NCBI RefSeq assembly: GCF_000717915.1
Contig: NZ_JOCX01000034.1
Location: 1-64,000 of the forward strand
Origin: Streptomyces sp. NRRL S-244
Lineage (GTDB): Bacteria; Actinomycetota; Actinomycetes; Streptomycetales; Streptomycetaceae
Length of the DNA stretch: 64,000 nt
Reading direction: 5' to 3'
Part shown: piece by piece, positions 17,529 through 25,994 of the stretch
Layout of the letters: each line of letters opens with the position of its first letter
Numbering within the stretch: the stretch's first letter is position 1
The notes under the pieces: model-generated
What the model saw: only the letters and a program-made list of their open reading frames with translations
Database searches by the model: none
What the model was told of the DNA's origin: nothing
Made by a program: the position numbers and the translations under genes

Positions 17529-18767
17529 ATGCCCCAGCAGAGCCCCCTCGATGTCCCCGAGGGCGACCCGTTCGGGCCGCACAACCTCCCGTACGGCGTC
17601 TTCTCCACCCCCGGACCCACCTCCGCGGAGCCCGGCCGCCGTCGCATCGGCGTGCGCATCGGCGGACACGTGCTCGACGCGGGGGCGGCCGCGGCCGCGC
17701 TCGGCTCCCCGTACGCCGCGCTGCTCGGGCAGTCCTCGCTCAACCCGCTCCTCGCCGCCGGCCGCACCGCCTGGCGCGACGTGCGCCGCGCGCTGACCGC
17801 GTGGGTGACCGACCCCGGCCACCGCGAGACCGTCGAGCCGCACCTCCTCCCGCTCGACGCCGTCACCCTGCACCTGCCGTACGAGGTCGCCGACTACGTC
17901 GACTTCTACGCGAGCGAGCACCACGCCACCAACGTGGGCCACATCTTCCGCCCGGACGGCGAGGCGCTGACCCCCAACTGGAAGCACCTGCCGATCGGTT
18001 ACCACGGCCGGTCGGGCACGATCGTGGTCTCGGGGACGGACGTCGTACGCCCCTCCGGGCAGCGCAAGGCCCCGGCCGACGCGGCGCCCGTCTTCGGCCC
18101 GTCCGTCAAGCTCGACATCGAGGCGGAGGTCGGCTTCGTCGTCGGCACCCCGTCCGAGCAGGGCCGCCCGGTGCCGCTGGCCGACTTCGAGGACCACGTC
18201 TTCGGGCTGTTCCTGCTCAACGACTGGTCGGCGCGCGACATCCAGGCCTGGGAGTACGTGCCGCTCGGCCCCTTCCTCGGCAAGTCCTTCGCCACCTCCG
18301 TCTCCGCCTGGGTCACCCCGCTGGAGGCCCTGGAGGCGGCCCGGGTCGCCCCGCCCGCCCGCGACTTCCCGCTGCTGCCGTACCTCGACGACGCCGAAGC
18401 CGACCGGCCCGGCGGCTTCGACCTGCGCATCACCGTCTCCATCAACGGGCAGGAGGTCGCGCAGCCGCCGTTCGCGACGATGTACTGGACCGCCGCCCAG
18501 CAGCTCGCGCACATGACGGTCAACGGCGCCTCCCTGCGCACCGGCGACGTCTACGGCTCGGGCACGGTCAGCGGCCCCGAGGTCGGCCAGCGCGGCTCGC
18601 TGCTGGAGCTGACGTGGAACGGCCGCGACGCCATCGAGCTCGCCGACGGCAAGCGCACCTTCCTCGAGGACGGCGACACCGTCACCCTCACCGCCTGGGC
18701 TCCGGGCCCGGGCGGCACCCGCGTCGGCCTCGGCGAGGTCACCGGCCGCATTGTGGGATCCCGCTAG
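17529..18767 (+). CDS. fahA: Fumarylacetoacetase
   Basis: Last enzyme of tyrosine/homogentisate breakdown: fumarylacetoacetate plus water gives fumarate and acetoacetate. The 412-residue protein has the N-terminal SH3-like domain (PFGPHNLPYGVFS) and the FAH catalytic domain with DFYASEHHATNVGHIFRP, metal-binding EAEVGFVVG and NDWSARDIQAWEYVPLGPF. ATG 17529 starts a conserved opening. No homogentisate dioxygenase or maleylacetoacetate isomerase gene is adjacent. A hairpin terminator follows. Confidence 0.95.
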   Translation: MPQQSPLDVPEGDPFGPHNLPYGVFSTPGPTSAEPGRRRIGVRIGGHVLDAGAAAAALGSPYAALLGQSSLNPLLAAGRTAWRDVRRALTAWVTDPGHRETVEPHLLPLDAVTLHLPYEVADYVDFYASEHHATNVGHIFRPDGEALTPNWKHLPIGYHGRSGTIVVSGTDVVRPSGQRKAPADAAPVFGPSVKLDIEAEVGFVVGTPSEQGRPVPLADFEDHVFGLFLLNDWSARDIQAWEYVPLGPFLGKSFATSVSAWVTPLEALEAARVAPPARDFPLLPYLDDAEADRPGGFDLRITVSINGQEVAQPPFATMYWTAAQQLAHMTVNGASLRTGDVYGSGTVSGPEVGQRGSLLELTWNGRDAIELADGKRTFLEDGDTVTLTAWAPGPGGTRVGLGEVTGRIVGSR

Positions 18768-18793
18768 TCCGCCCCTCGGGACGAGGGACACCA

Positions 18794-18823
18794 CCGGGGT
18801 GGCGGAACTTTCCGCCACCCCGG
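18794..18823 (+). terminator. Terminator after fahA
   Basis: CCGGGGTGGCGGAA (18794-18807) is the exact complement of TTCCGCCACCCCGG (18810-18823), 27 bases after the stop codon. The two-base gap means the last pairs open to form the loop. It separates fahA from the GntR-led cluster. Confidence 0.8.
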
Positions 18824-18918
18824 CGTCGTAGCAGGTCACAGCCCTGCTGCTGAGCCCCGGCGGTGGCGCAACACTGCGGCAACACCACCGGCCGGGGCCC
18901 GTCGGTATGTTCCGTGCC

Positions 18919-19689
18919 ATGCCAGCCGAACGCACCCGTGAGCACACCGTCCCGGTCGCCGCCGCGCGCCGGCGGCGACTGCGCGCGGACCAGGCGCGAC
19001 AGCTCGCCGACCTGCTGCGCCACCAGATCCTGGCCGGCGGCTACCCCGGCGGGGTCCTCCCGCTGGAGGACGTCCTCGCCGCCGAGTACGGAGCCGGCCG
19101 CAACACCGTCCGCCAGGCCCTCGACCTGCTGCGCGGCGAGCGGCTCGTCGAACGCCGGCCGGGGGTCGGGACCGTCGTCGTCTGCGAGAAGTACCCGCAC
19201 GGCCTCGACCGCCTCCAGGGCCTGGCCGAGACCCTGCACGAGCACGGCCGGGTGACCAACGAGGTCCGCACGGTCGGCCCGGTGCGCGCCCCCGCCCCCG
19301 TCGCCGGCCGGCTGGGGCTCCCCGAGAACGCCGACGTGCTCTACATCGAGCGGCTGCGGCGGCTGAACGGGCTGCCGCTCTCCCTCGACCTCACGTACAT
19401 CCCCCTCGACATCGGCGCCGAACTGCTCGGCTGCGACCTGGAGAACACCGACGTCTTCCGGCTGCTGGAGTCCCTGACCGGGCAGCCCCTCGGCCACGCC
19501 GAGATCACCCTGGAGGCCGTCAACGCCGACGCGCACTCCGCCGCCGTACTGCAGGCCCCGCGCGGGGCCGCCGTGCTGATGCTGGAGCGGCTCACCCATC
19601 TGGGCGACGGCCGGCCCGTGGACCTGGAGTTCATCCGCTTCCGCGGCGACCGGATCACCATGAGCGGCCTGCTGCACCGCTCCCTCTGA
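18919..19689 (+). CDS. GntR-family (HutC/UTRA) regulator of the AprAB-like/ABC cluster
   Basis: Regulator of about 256 residues. An N-terminal winged helix (DQARQLADLLRHQILAGGY; GAGRNTVRQALDLLRGERLV) is followed from about residue 95 by a UTRA effector domain (LPENADVLYIERLRRLNGLP; LDLTYIPLDIGAELL). It heads a co-oriented set of six genes with short gaps, so it probably controls that set in response to an imported or derived metabolite. ATG 18919 is chosen over ATG 18907 four codons upstream. The ligand is unknown. Confidence 0.85.
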   Translation: MPAERTREHTVPVAAARRRRLRADQARQLADLLRHQILAGGYPGGVLPLEDVLAAEYGAGRNTVRQALDLLRGERLVERRPGVGTVVVCEKYPHGLDRLQGLAETLHEHGRVTNEVRTVGPVRAPAPVAGRLGLPENADVLYIERLRRLNGLPLSLDLTYIPLDIGAELLGCDLENTDVFRLLESLTGQPLGHAEITLEAVNADAHSAAVLQAPRGAAVLMLERLTHLGDGRPVDLEFIRFRGDRITMSGLLHRSL

Positions 19690-19721
19690 CCCCCTGCGTA
19701 CCCACCTTCCTGGAGACAGCC

Positions 19722-19949
19722 ATGCCTGTGGTCCCCCAGCGCGGCGACGTGCCCGTGACCATCGACGAGTCCCTGTGCATCGACGGCTGCACCCTCTGCG
19801 TCGACATGTGCCCGCTCGACTCGCTCGCGATCCGCGAGGACAACGGCAAGGCGTACATGCACGTCGACGAGTGCTGGTACTGCGGCCCGTGCGCCGCCCG
19901 CTGCCCCACGGGCGCGGTGACCGTCAACATGCCCTACCTGCTCCGGTGA
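19722..19949 (+). CDS. AprB-like 2x[4Fe-4S] ferredoxin
   Basis: Ferredoxin of 75 residues with two cluster motifs: CIDGCTLCVDMCP (residues 20-32) and CWYCGPCAARCP (46-57). The second motif in DECWYCGPC, followed by TGAVTVNMPYLLR, resembles the APS reductase beta subunit (ECWxCxxC...CPxGAI...PY) but lacks that protein's C-terminal tail. It starts 32 bases after the GntR stop with GGAG before ATG. The natural electron partner is the AprA-like flavoprotein five genes down. Direction of electron flow is unknown. Confidence 0.83.
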   Translation: MPVVPQRGDVPVTIDESLCIDGCTLCVDMCPLDSLAIREDNGKAYMHVDECWYCGPCAARCPTGAVTVNMPYLLR

Positions 19950-19972
19950 CCCCGGTGAAAGGCCCTGTTCCG

Positions 19973-21337
19973 ATGCGCAGTCCGAGACCGTCCTTCGCCC
20001 TCGCCCTCGCCCTCTCCGCGCTCCTCGTTCCGCTGACCGGCGGGTGCGGCGGGGGCGCGTCCGGGGCGGACGGCCCCAAGACCGTGACGGTGACCGTCGG
20101 CTACCAGTCCAAGACCATCAACACCGTGACCGCCGGCACCCTGTTGCGCTCCCTCGGCTACTTCGAGCAGGAGCTCGCGGAGCGCGGCGGGCGGGACGGC
20201 GTCACGTACAAGGTGGACTGGCAGGACTACGCCACGGGCGCGCCCATCACCGCCCAGATGACCGCCGGGAAGATCGACATCGGCTCGATGGGCGACTTCC
20301 CGCTGCTGATCAACGCGGCGCGCGGCAAGGAGCTGGGGCAGCCCACCCGGCTCGTCTCCGTGACCGGCTACAACCTGCGCGGCGGCCTCAACACCATCGT
20401 CACCGCGCCCGGCGCGACGTACGCCTCGCTGGCCGATCTGCGCGGCAAGAAGGTGTCGACCTCGGTCGGCTCGGCCGCCGACGGGACCCTCGTACGGGCC
20501 CTCCAGCGCGCCGGGATCGATCCCGCGAGCGGCATCCAGAAGCTCAACCAGCAGCCCAGCGTGGGGGCTTCGGCCCTCCAGGCGGGCAGCGCGGACGCGC
20601 TGTCGCAGTTCGTGGCCTGGCCCGGGCAGCTCGCGTACGAGGGGAAGGCCAAGGCCCTGTACGACGGCGCCGAGCTGAACCTGCCGACGTTCCACGGGGT
20701 CACGGTGCGGCAGAAGTTCGCGGCGCAGCGGGCCGGCGTGCTGGACGACTTCCTGCGGGCGCAGCACAAGGCGACGGAGTACCTGCGGACGCGGCCGGTC
20801 GCGGCGGCGGAGTCGGTGGCGAAGGAGACCGGGCTGCCGCCGGAGGTCGTGTACCTGTACAACGGCGCGAACGGGATCGCGACCTTCGACCCGGCGCTGC
20901 GGCCGGAGCTGCTGGCTGCGCTGAAGGAGGACGTACCGGTCCTCAAGGACGCGAAGCTGGTCGGGGACGTGGACGTGGACGCGTTCGTGGACCCGGCGCC
21001 GCTGAAGCGGGCCGTGCCGCAGGCCGGCTACCCGGCGGCGGCGCCCGCCCGCCCCGAGCTGTGGCTGAGGAACGAGCCGGCGACGCGGACGTTCGACACC
21101 CCGGCGGCCCTGCTGAAGGCCCTGAAGGGCGCGGGCGCGGCGGCGGTCCGGGCGGCGTACGTGCCGGACGCGGTGACCGGGACCCCGTGGTTCGCCGACA
21201 AGGCGGTGTGGGTGGCGGAGGGCGCCGAGCTGCGGGCGTTCGTCACGCCGGCGGGCGCGAAGTCGTACGTCGACCGGCACGGGGGGTCCGGGGCGCGGAT
21301 CGTGGGCTTCGCCGAAGCCGAAGGCATCGCGTCGTGA
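19973..21337 (+). CDS. Sulfonate/nitrate-type ABC substrate-binding lipoprotein with C-terminal extension
   Basis: Extracytoplasmic binding protein of 454 residues. The signal has lipobox LTGGC (Cys25, lipid-anchored). The SsuA/TauA-like fold shows in GYQSKTINTVTAGTLLRSLG, AQMTAGKIDIGSMGDFPLL and LRGKKVSTSVGSAADG. It is about 100 residues longer than usual; residues 360-454 (TPWFADKAVWVAEGAELRAF; YVDRHGG; RIVGFAEAEG) resemble NosL-type domains, though without the Met/Cys copper ligands. Its stop overlaps the permease GTG by four bases. Substrate unknown; sulfonate-like anions are the family norm. Confidence 0.87.
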   Translation: MRSPRPSFALALALSALLVPLTGGCGGGASGADGPKTVTVTVGYQSKTINTVTAGTLLRSLGYFEQELAERGGRDGVTYKVDWQDYATGAPITAQMTAGKIDIGSMGDFPLLINAARGKELGQPTRLVSVTGYNLRGGLNTIVTAPGATYASLADLRGKKVSTSVGSAADGTLVRALQRAGIDPASGIQKLNQQPSVGASALQAGSADALSQFVAWPGQLAYEGKAKALYDGAELNLPTFHGVTVRQKFAAQRAGVLDDFLRAQHKATEYLRTRPVAAAESVAKETGLPPEVVYLYNGANGIATFDPALRPELLAALKEDVPVLKDAKLVGDVDVDAFVDPAPLKRAVPQAGYPAAAPARPELWLRNEPATRTFDTPAALLKALKGAGAAAVRAAYVPDAVTGTPWFADKAVWVAEGAELRAFVTPAGAKSYVDRHGGSGARIVGFAEAEGIAS

Positions 21338-22206
21338 CTCCGGGGCGCAGGCTGCTGCGGCTGGCTTCGCTCGGGGCGGCCCTGGTGGCGTGGCAGCTGC
21401 TGACTTCGCTGGATGTCGAATTCTGGCTCCGCTTCGGGCAGTTCCCGACGGTGACGGAGGTGGCGTCGAAGCTGGCGGAGCGGGCGTCGGCGGCTCCGTA
21501 CTGGGAGGACGTCTTCTCCAGCCTGCGCAGGATCGTGTCGGGCTTCGCGCTGGCGGCTGCCCTGGGGGTGGTGGTGGGCACGGCGATCGCCCGCTCGCGG
21601 GTGGCGGCGGACGTGCTCGGCCCGGTCCTGGAGGTCGTGCGCCCGATCCCGGCCATCGCGCTGGTCCCGGTGGCGATCCTGCTCTTCCCCTCGAACGAGC
21701 AGGGGATCGTGTTCATCACGTGCGCGGCGGCGTTCTTCCCGGTGCTGGTCTCCACCCGCCACGCGGTGGCGGCGCTGTCGCCGGTCTGGGAGGAGGCAGC
21801 CCTCACGATGGGGGCGAGGCGGGGGCGCGTACTGCTGTCGGTGGTCCTGCCGGGCTCCCTCCCCGGCGTCTTCGGGGGCTTGTCGGTCGGGATCGGGGTG
21901 TCGTGGATCTGCGTGATCTCGGCGGAGATGATCTCGGGTGAGTACGGCGTCGGCTACCGCACCTGGCAGGACTACACGGTGGTGGACTACCCGGGGGTCT
22001 TCGTCGGCATGGCCACGATCGGCGCCCTGGGCTGGCTGACGTCGACGGCGGTGGAGCGGCTGGGACGGCTCCTGACCCGCTGGCTCCCGACCCGCGCCGC
22101 AGGCTCCGCCCCGAACCCGAGCCCGAACCCGAGCCCGAACCCGAGGCCGAACCCGAGCCCGAACCCGAGCCCCCGCCGGCCGGCCTCGGAGCCGGCCGTT
22201 CCGTAA
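21334..22206 (+). CDS. ABC transporter permease (SsuC/TauC type)
   Basis: Inner-membrane subunit of 290 residues with about six helices and the coupling motif EEAALTMGARRGRVLLSVVLP (EAA loop, about residues 150-170). Typical family segments are VVRPIPAIALVPVAILLFP and GEYGVGYRTWQDYTVVDYP. GTG 21334 overlaps the binding-protein stop (GTGA). The C-terminus ends in a cytoplasmic NPSP repeat encoded by five 12-base units (22111-22170), not part of the transporter fold. Confidence 0.9.
   Translation: MTPGRRLLRLASLGAALVAWQLLTSLDVEFWLRFGQFPTVTEVASKLAERASAAPYWEDVFSSLRRIVSGFALAAALGVVVGTAIARSRVAADVLGPVLEVVRPIPAIALVPVAILLFPSNEQGIVFITCAAAFFPVLVSTRHAVAALSPVWEEAALTMGARRGRVLLSVVLPGSLPGVFGGLSVGIGVSWICVISAEMISGEYGVGYRTWQDYTVVDYPGVFVGMATIGALGWLTSTAVERLGRLLTRWLPTRAAGSAPNPSPNPSPNPRPNPSPNPSPRRPASEPAVP
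22111..22170 (+). repeat. Five 12-base repeats coding an NPSP tail
   Basis: CCGAACCCGAGC is repeated five times in perfect register (the third ends in G instead of C), giving Asn-Pro-Ser-Pro repeats near the end of the permease. Such arrays change length by slippage. Confidence 0.9.
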
Positions 22207-22255
22207 GCCCGCGTGCCTGGCGGCCGGCATTCGACTACGCACAGGAGGTCCCCCG

Positions 22256-23023
22256 ATGTCCGCACATGCGGCCCCACCCACCACCCGCGTCCCCGCCACC
22301 GCGGCTTCCGCACCGCCCGGCGCCGCCCTCCGCCTCCAGGCCGTCCGGCTCGGCCGGGCCGGGGGCCCGGCCGTCCTGGACCGGCTCGACCTCGGCATCC
22401 GGCCCGGCGAGGTGCTGGCCGTCGTCGGGCCCTCCGGGTGCGGGAAGTCCACCCTGCTCCGCACCCTCGCCGGGCTCCTGCCCCCGCTCGCCGGCACCGT
22501 CACGCAGGACGGAACCCCGATCACCCGCCCCGACGCCGACCGCGCGCTCGTGTTCCAGGACGACGCCCTCCTCCCCTGGCGCACCGTACGGGCCAACGTC
22601 GAACTCCCCCTCCTCATCCGCCGCGTGCCCCGCGCCGAGCGGCGCCGGAGCGCCGAGGACTGGCTGGCGCGCGTCGGACTCGCCGACCACGCCCTCAAGC
22701 TTCCCCACCAGCTCTCCGGCGGCCAGCGCCAGCGCGTCCAGCTCGCCCGCGCCCTCGCCGCCCGCCCCCGCGCCGTCCTCATGGACGAGCCCTTCGGCGC
22801 GCTCGACGCCCAGACCCGCGCCGGGATGCAGGACCTCCTGGTCGACGTCCTCGCCGGCACCGGCGCGACCGTCGTCTTCGTCACCCACGACGTGGACGAG
22901 GCCCTGTTCGTCGCGGACCGCGTCGCGCTCCTCGCCACCGGCACCGTGCTCGACGTACCGGCCCCGCGCGACCGGACCGCCGATCACTCCGCCCTCCGTG
23001 CCCAGATCCTCTCCTCCCTCTGA
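22256..23023 (+). CDS. ABC transporter ATP-binding protein (SsuB/TauB type)
   Basis: ATPase of 255 residues that powers the importer. Walker A is GPSGCGKSTLL, the Q-loop FQDDALLPW, the signature LSGGQRQRVQLARAL, Walker B AVLMDEPFGALD and the H-loop VFVTHDVDEAL. The Q-loop sequence and dimensions match the nitrate/sulfonate/taurine class. ATG 22256 follows the strong AGGAGGT site. Gene order binding protein-permease-ATPase forms a full importer. Confidence 0.93.
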   Translation: MSAHAAPPTTRVPATAASAPPGAALRLQAVRLGRAGGPAVLDRLDLGIRPGEVLAVVGPSGCGKSTLLRTLAGLLPPLAGTVTQDGTPITRPDADRALVFQDDALLPWRTVRANVELPLLIRRVPRAERRRSAEDWLARVGLADHALKLPHQLSGGQRQRVQLARALAARPRAVLMDEPFGALDAQTRAGMQDLLVDVLAGTGATVVFVTHDVDEALFVADRVALLATGTVLDVPAPRDRTADHSALRAQILSSL

Positions 23024-23033
23024 ACTCTGACCT

Positions 23034-23096
23034 CCGGCCGCTGGCCGCTGGCCGCTGGCCGCTGGCCGCTGGCCGCTGGCCGCTGGCCTCTGACCT
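23034..23096. repeat. 7-bp minisatellite in the ATPase-flavoprotein spacer
   Basis: CTGGCCG is repeated six times without error from 23041 to 23082, flanked by imperfect copies (CCGGCCG before; CTGGCCT and CTGACCT after). It fills most of the 103-base spacer before the flavoprotein gene, whose start lies 30 bases further on. Confidence 0.9.
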
Positions 23097-23126
23097 CTGA
23101 CCGACCCCCGAAGGGCAACCCCCACC

Positions 23127-25904
23127 ATGGACATCCCCGCACTCGCCGACGCCGAGGAACTCTCCTGCGACGTCCTCGTCATCGGCGGCGGCACCGCCGG
23201 CACCATGGCGGCCCTGACCGCCGCCGGCCGCGGCGCGCGGGTCCTGCTGCTGGAGAAGGCGCACGTACGCCACTCCGGCGCCCTCGCGATGGGCATGGAC
23301 GGGGTCAACAACGCGGTCGTCCCCGGCCGCGCCGAGCCCGACGACTACGTCGCCGAGATCACCCGCGCCAACGACGGCGTCGTCGACCAGTCCACGGTCC
23401 GCCAGACCGCCAGGCGCGGCTTCGCGATGGTGCAGCGCCTGGAGTCGTACGGCGTGAAGTTCGAGAAGGACGAGCACGGCGAGTACGCGGTCCGCCGCGT
23501 CCACCGCTCCGGCTCGTACGTGCTGCCCATGCCGGAGGGCAAGGACGTCAAGAAGGTCCTCTACCGGCAGCTGCGCCGCCGCGAGATGCGCGAGCGGATC
23601 CGGATCGAGAACCGGGTGATGCCGGTACGGGTCCTCACCTCGCCCGAGGACGGCCGGGCCGTCGGCGCCGCCGCGTTCAACACCCGTACCGGCGCCTTCG
23701 TGACGGTCCGCGCCGGCGCCGTGATCCTCGCGACCGGCCCCTGCGGCCGGCTCGGACTCCCCGCCTCCGGGTACCTGTACGGGACGTACGAGAACCCCAC
23801 CAACGCCGGTGACGGCTACGCCATGGCCTACCACGCGGGCGCGGCCCTCACCGGGATCGAGTGCTTCCAGATCAACCCGCTGATCAAGGACTACAACGGA
23901 CCGGCGTGCGCGTACGTCGCGAACCCCTTCGGCGGCTACCAGGTCAACCGGCACGGGGAGCGGTTCGTCGACTCCGACTACTGGTCGGGGCAGATGATGT
24001 CGGAGTTCGCGGCCGAACTCGCCTCGGACCGGGGGCCGGTGTACCTGAAGCTCAGCCACCTCCCGGAGGAGTCGGTCTCCGCCCTCGAATCGATCCTGCA
24101 CACCACCGAGCGGCCGACCCGCGGCACCTTCCACGAGGGCCGAGGCCACGACTACCGCACGCACGACATCGAGATGCACATCTCGGAGATCGGACTGTGC
24201 GGGGGCCACTCGGCGTCGGGCGTGCGCGTCGACGACCACGCGCGCACCACCGTCCCGCGGCTGTACGCGGCCGGCGACCTGGCCTCCGTACCGCACAACT
24301 ACATGATCGGGGCGTTCGTCTTCGGCGACCTGGCCGGCGAGGACGCGGCGCAGTACACCGCGTACGAGGGCCCGCTCCCGGCGGAGCAGGTGGCGGCGGC
24401 GCACGAGCTGGTCTACCGGCCGCTGCGCCGGCCGGACGGGCCGCCGCAGCCGCAGGTGGAGTACAAGCTGCGACGGTTCGTCAACGACTACGTGGCCCCG
24501 CCGAAGACGGGCGCGAAGCTGTCGCTGGCCGTGGAGGCCTTCACCCGGATGGGCCGCGAGATCGAGGAGATGGGGGCGCGGACGGCGCACGAGCTCATGC
24601 GGTGCGCGGAGGTGTCGTTCATCCGGGACTGCGCGGAGATGGCGGCGCGGGCCTCGCTGGCGCGGACCGAATCCCGCTGGGGCCTGTACCACGAGCGGCT
24701 CGACCACCCGGAGCGCGCCGACCCGGCCTGGCTGCACCACCTGGACCTGCGCAAGTCGGCTTCGGGGGCGATGGAGTTCACGGCCCGCCCGGTGGAGCCG
24801 TACGTGGTCCCCGTTCCCGAATTCGCCCCGCCGGGCGGCCCGTCCCGCCACCTGGGCGAGGTCGAACTGGTCGGCGTGGCGACGGCGGGGCCGCGCGCGA
24901 GCGCTCCGGTCCCGGGCCGGGGTCCGGAACCCGCGGCGCCCTCCGAGGCCTCCCCTGCCGGTGCCGGAGACGGGGCCAGCCCCGGGGGCGGGGCCAGCGC
25001 CGGTTCCGGGGTCGGGGCCGGGGAGGCCGGCGGCGCCTCGCCCCGGATCCTCGAACTCCTGGCCCTGGCCGAGGAGTCCCCGGACCTGGCGGTCCTGCGC
25101 CCGTACCTCACCGACCCCGATCCGGCCGTACGGGCCGCCGCGGTGACGGCGATCGGCGAAACCGTTCCGGCGGGCGCGGGCCCGGAGCTGGCGGCCCGTC
25201 TCGGCGACGCCGATCCCGCGGTACGGGCCGCCGCCGCGGCCGCGCTGCGGGAGCTGCTGGAGGTGCTGCCCGGGGACCCGGAGCTCGGGGCCGCCCTGCG
25301 CGCGGCGCTCCCCGTACCGGACCCGGTGGTGCGCGCCGCCGCCCTGGAGGCCCTGCGCGCGCTGCGGCTCGGCGGCGCCGGCCTGTACGCGGAGTCCCTG
25401 GCGGACCCCGACCCGGAGGTCCGTATCCACGCCGTACGGGCGCTGGTCTCGGTGGACGCCGTCGCGGCCCTCGCGCGGGCCGCGGCGGACCCGGCCCGGG
25501 AGGTCCGGGTCGCGGTGGCCAAGGGGCTCGCGGCGGTGCACGCCCCCGCCCCCGCCCCACTGGACCCCCTCCTCGCGGACCCGGACCCGCTGGTCCGGGC
25601 CGCGGCCCTGGCGGCGCTGGCCGCCACGGGCTGCCGCGGGCCGTACGCCGCGACGGCCGTCGCGGCCCTGGCCGACCCGGCCTGGCAGGTCCGCGCGGGC
25701 GCGGCCACCGCCCTCTCGGCGGCCGACCCCGCCACGGCCGTCGCCGCCCTCGCCGCGGCCCTGAAGGACGACAACGCGGACGTCCGCAAGGCCGCCGTCC
25801 TCTCCCTCCGCGCCCACCGCACCGCCCCGGAGGCCCGCACGGCCCTGGCCGGCGCCGCCTCCGACCCCGACGCGGATGTCCGCGCATATGCCAGTCGCCA
25901 CTGA
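23127..25904 (+). CDS. AprA-like FAD oxidoreductase fused to C-terminal HEAT repeats
   Basis: Flavoprotein of 925 residues. The N-terminal FAD-binding domain (VLVIGGGTAGTMAALTAAGR; GAVILATGP) belongs to the fumarate reductase/succinate dehydrogenase/APS reductase alpha superfamily. HSGALAMGMDGVNNAVVPG and LCGGHSASGVRVDDHARTTV, then RLYAAGDLASVPHNYMIGAF, resemble AprA. From about residue 590 a Gly/Ala/Pro linker leads to eight or so HEAT/PBS-type repeats built on DPDPAVRAAAVTAIGE (about 640-925). Usual relatives end near 550-650 residues. With the AprB-like ferredoxin it probably forms a two-subunit redox enzyme acting on the imported compound. The reaction is unknown. Confidence 0.85.
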   Translation: MDIPALADAEELSCDVLVIGGGTAGTMAALTAAGRGARVLLLEKAHVRHSGALAMGMDGVNNAVVPGRAEPDDYVAEITRANDGVVDQSTVRQTARRGFAMVQRLESYGVKFEKDEHGEYAVRRVHRSGSYVLPMPEGKDVKKVLYRQLRRREMRERIRIENRVMPVRVLTSPEDGRAVGAAAFNTRTGAFVTVRAGAVILATGPCGRLGLPASGYLYGTYENPTNAGDGYAMAYHAGAALTGIECFQINPLIKDYNGPACAYVANPFGGYQVNRHGERFVDSDYWSGQMMSEFAAELASDRGPVYLKLSHLPEESVSALESILHTTERPTRGTFHEGRGHDYRTHDIEMHISEIGLCGGHSASGVRVDDHARTTVPRLYAAGDLASVPHNYMIGAFVFGDLAGEDAAQYTAYEGPLPAEQVAAAHELVYRPLRRPDGPPQPQVEYKLRRFVNDYVAPPKTGAKLSLAVEAFTRMGREIEEMGARTAHELMRCAEVSFIRDCAEMAARASLARTESRWGLYHERLDHPERADPAWLHHLDLRKSASGAMEFTARPVEPYVVPVPEFAPPGGPSRHLGEVELVGVATAGPRASAPVPGRGPEPAAPSEASPAGAGDGASPGGGASAGSGVGAGEAGGASPRILELLALAEESPDLAVLRPYLTDPDPAVRAAAVTAIGETVPAGAGPELAARLGDADPAVRAAAAAALRELLEVLPGDPELGAALRAALPVPDPVVRAAALEALRALRLGGAGLYAESLADPDPEVRIHAVRALVSVDAVAALARAAADPAREVRVAVAKGLAAVHAPAPAPLDPLLADPDPLVRAAALAALAATGCRGPYAATAVAALADPAWQVRAGAATALSAADPATAVAALAAALKDDNADVRKAAVLSLRAHRTAPEARTALAGAASDPDADVRAYASRH

Positions 25905-25994
25905 CGGGGTCAACATTCCGGGCCCGTTCACACGTGTGGACGGGCCCGGAAGGATCTCCGGCGATACTCCGGCGAGCCCGGGAGACTCCCCCGC

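Noticed and set aside
23034..23096. CRISPR-like repeats
   Set aside because: The units are seven bases long and directly abut without spacers, so this is a minisatellite.
19973..25904. Nitrate assimilation operon
   Set aside because: The transporter class also imports nitrate, but no nitrate or nitrite reductase is present; the flavoprotein and ferredoxin are of the APS reductase type.
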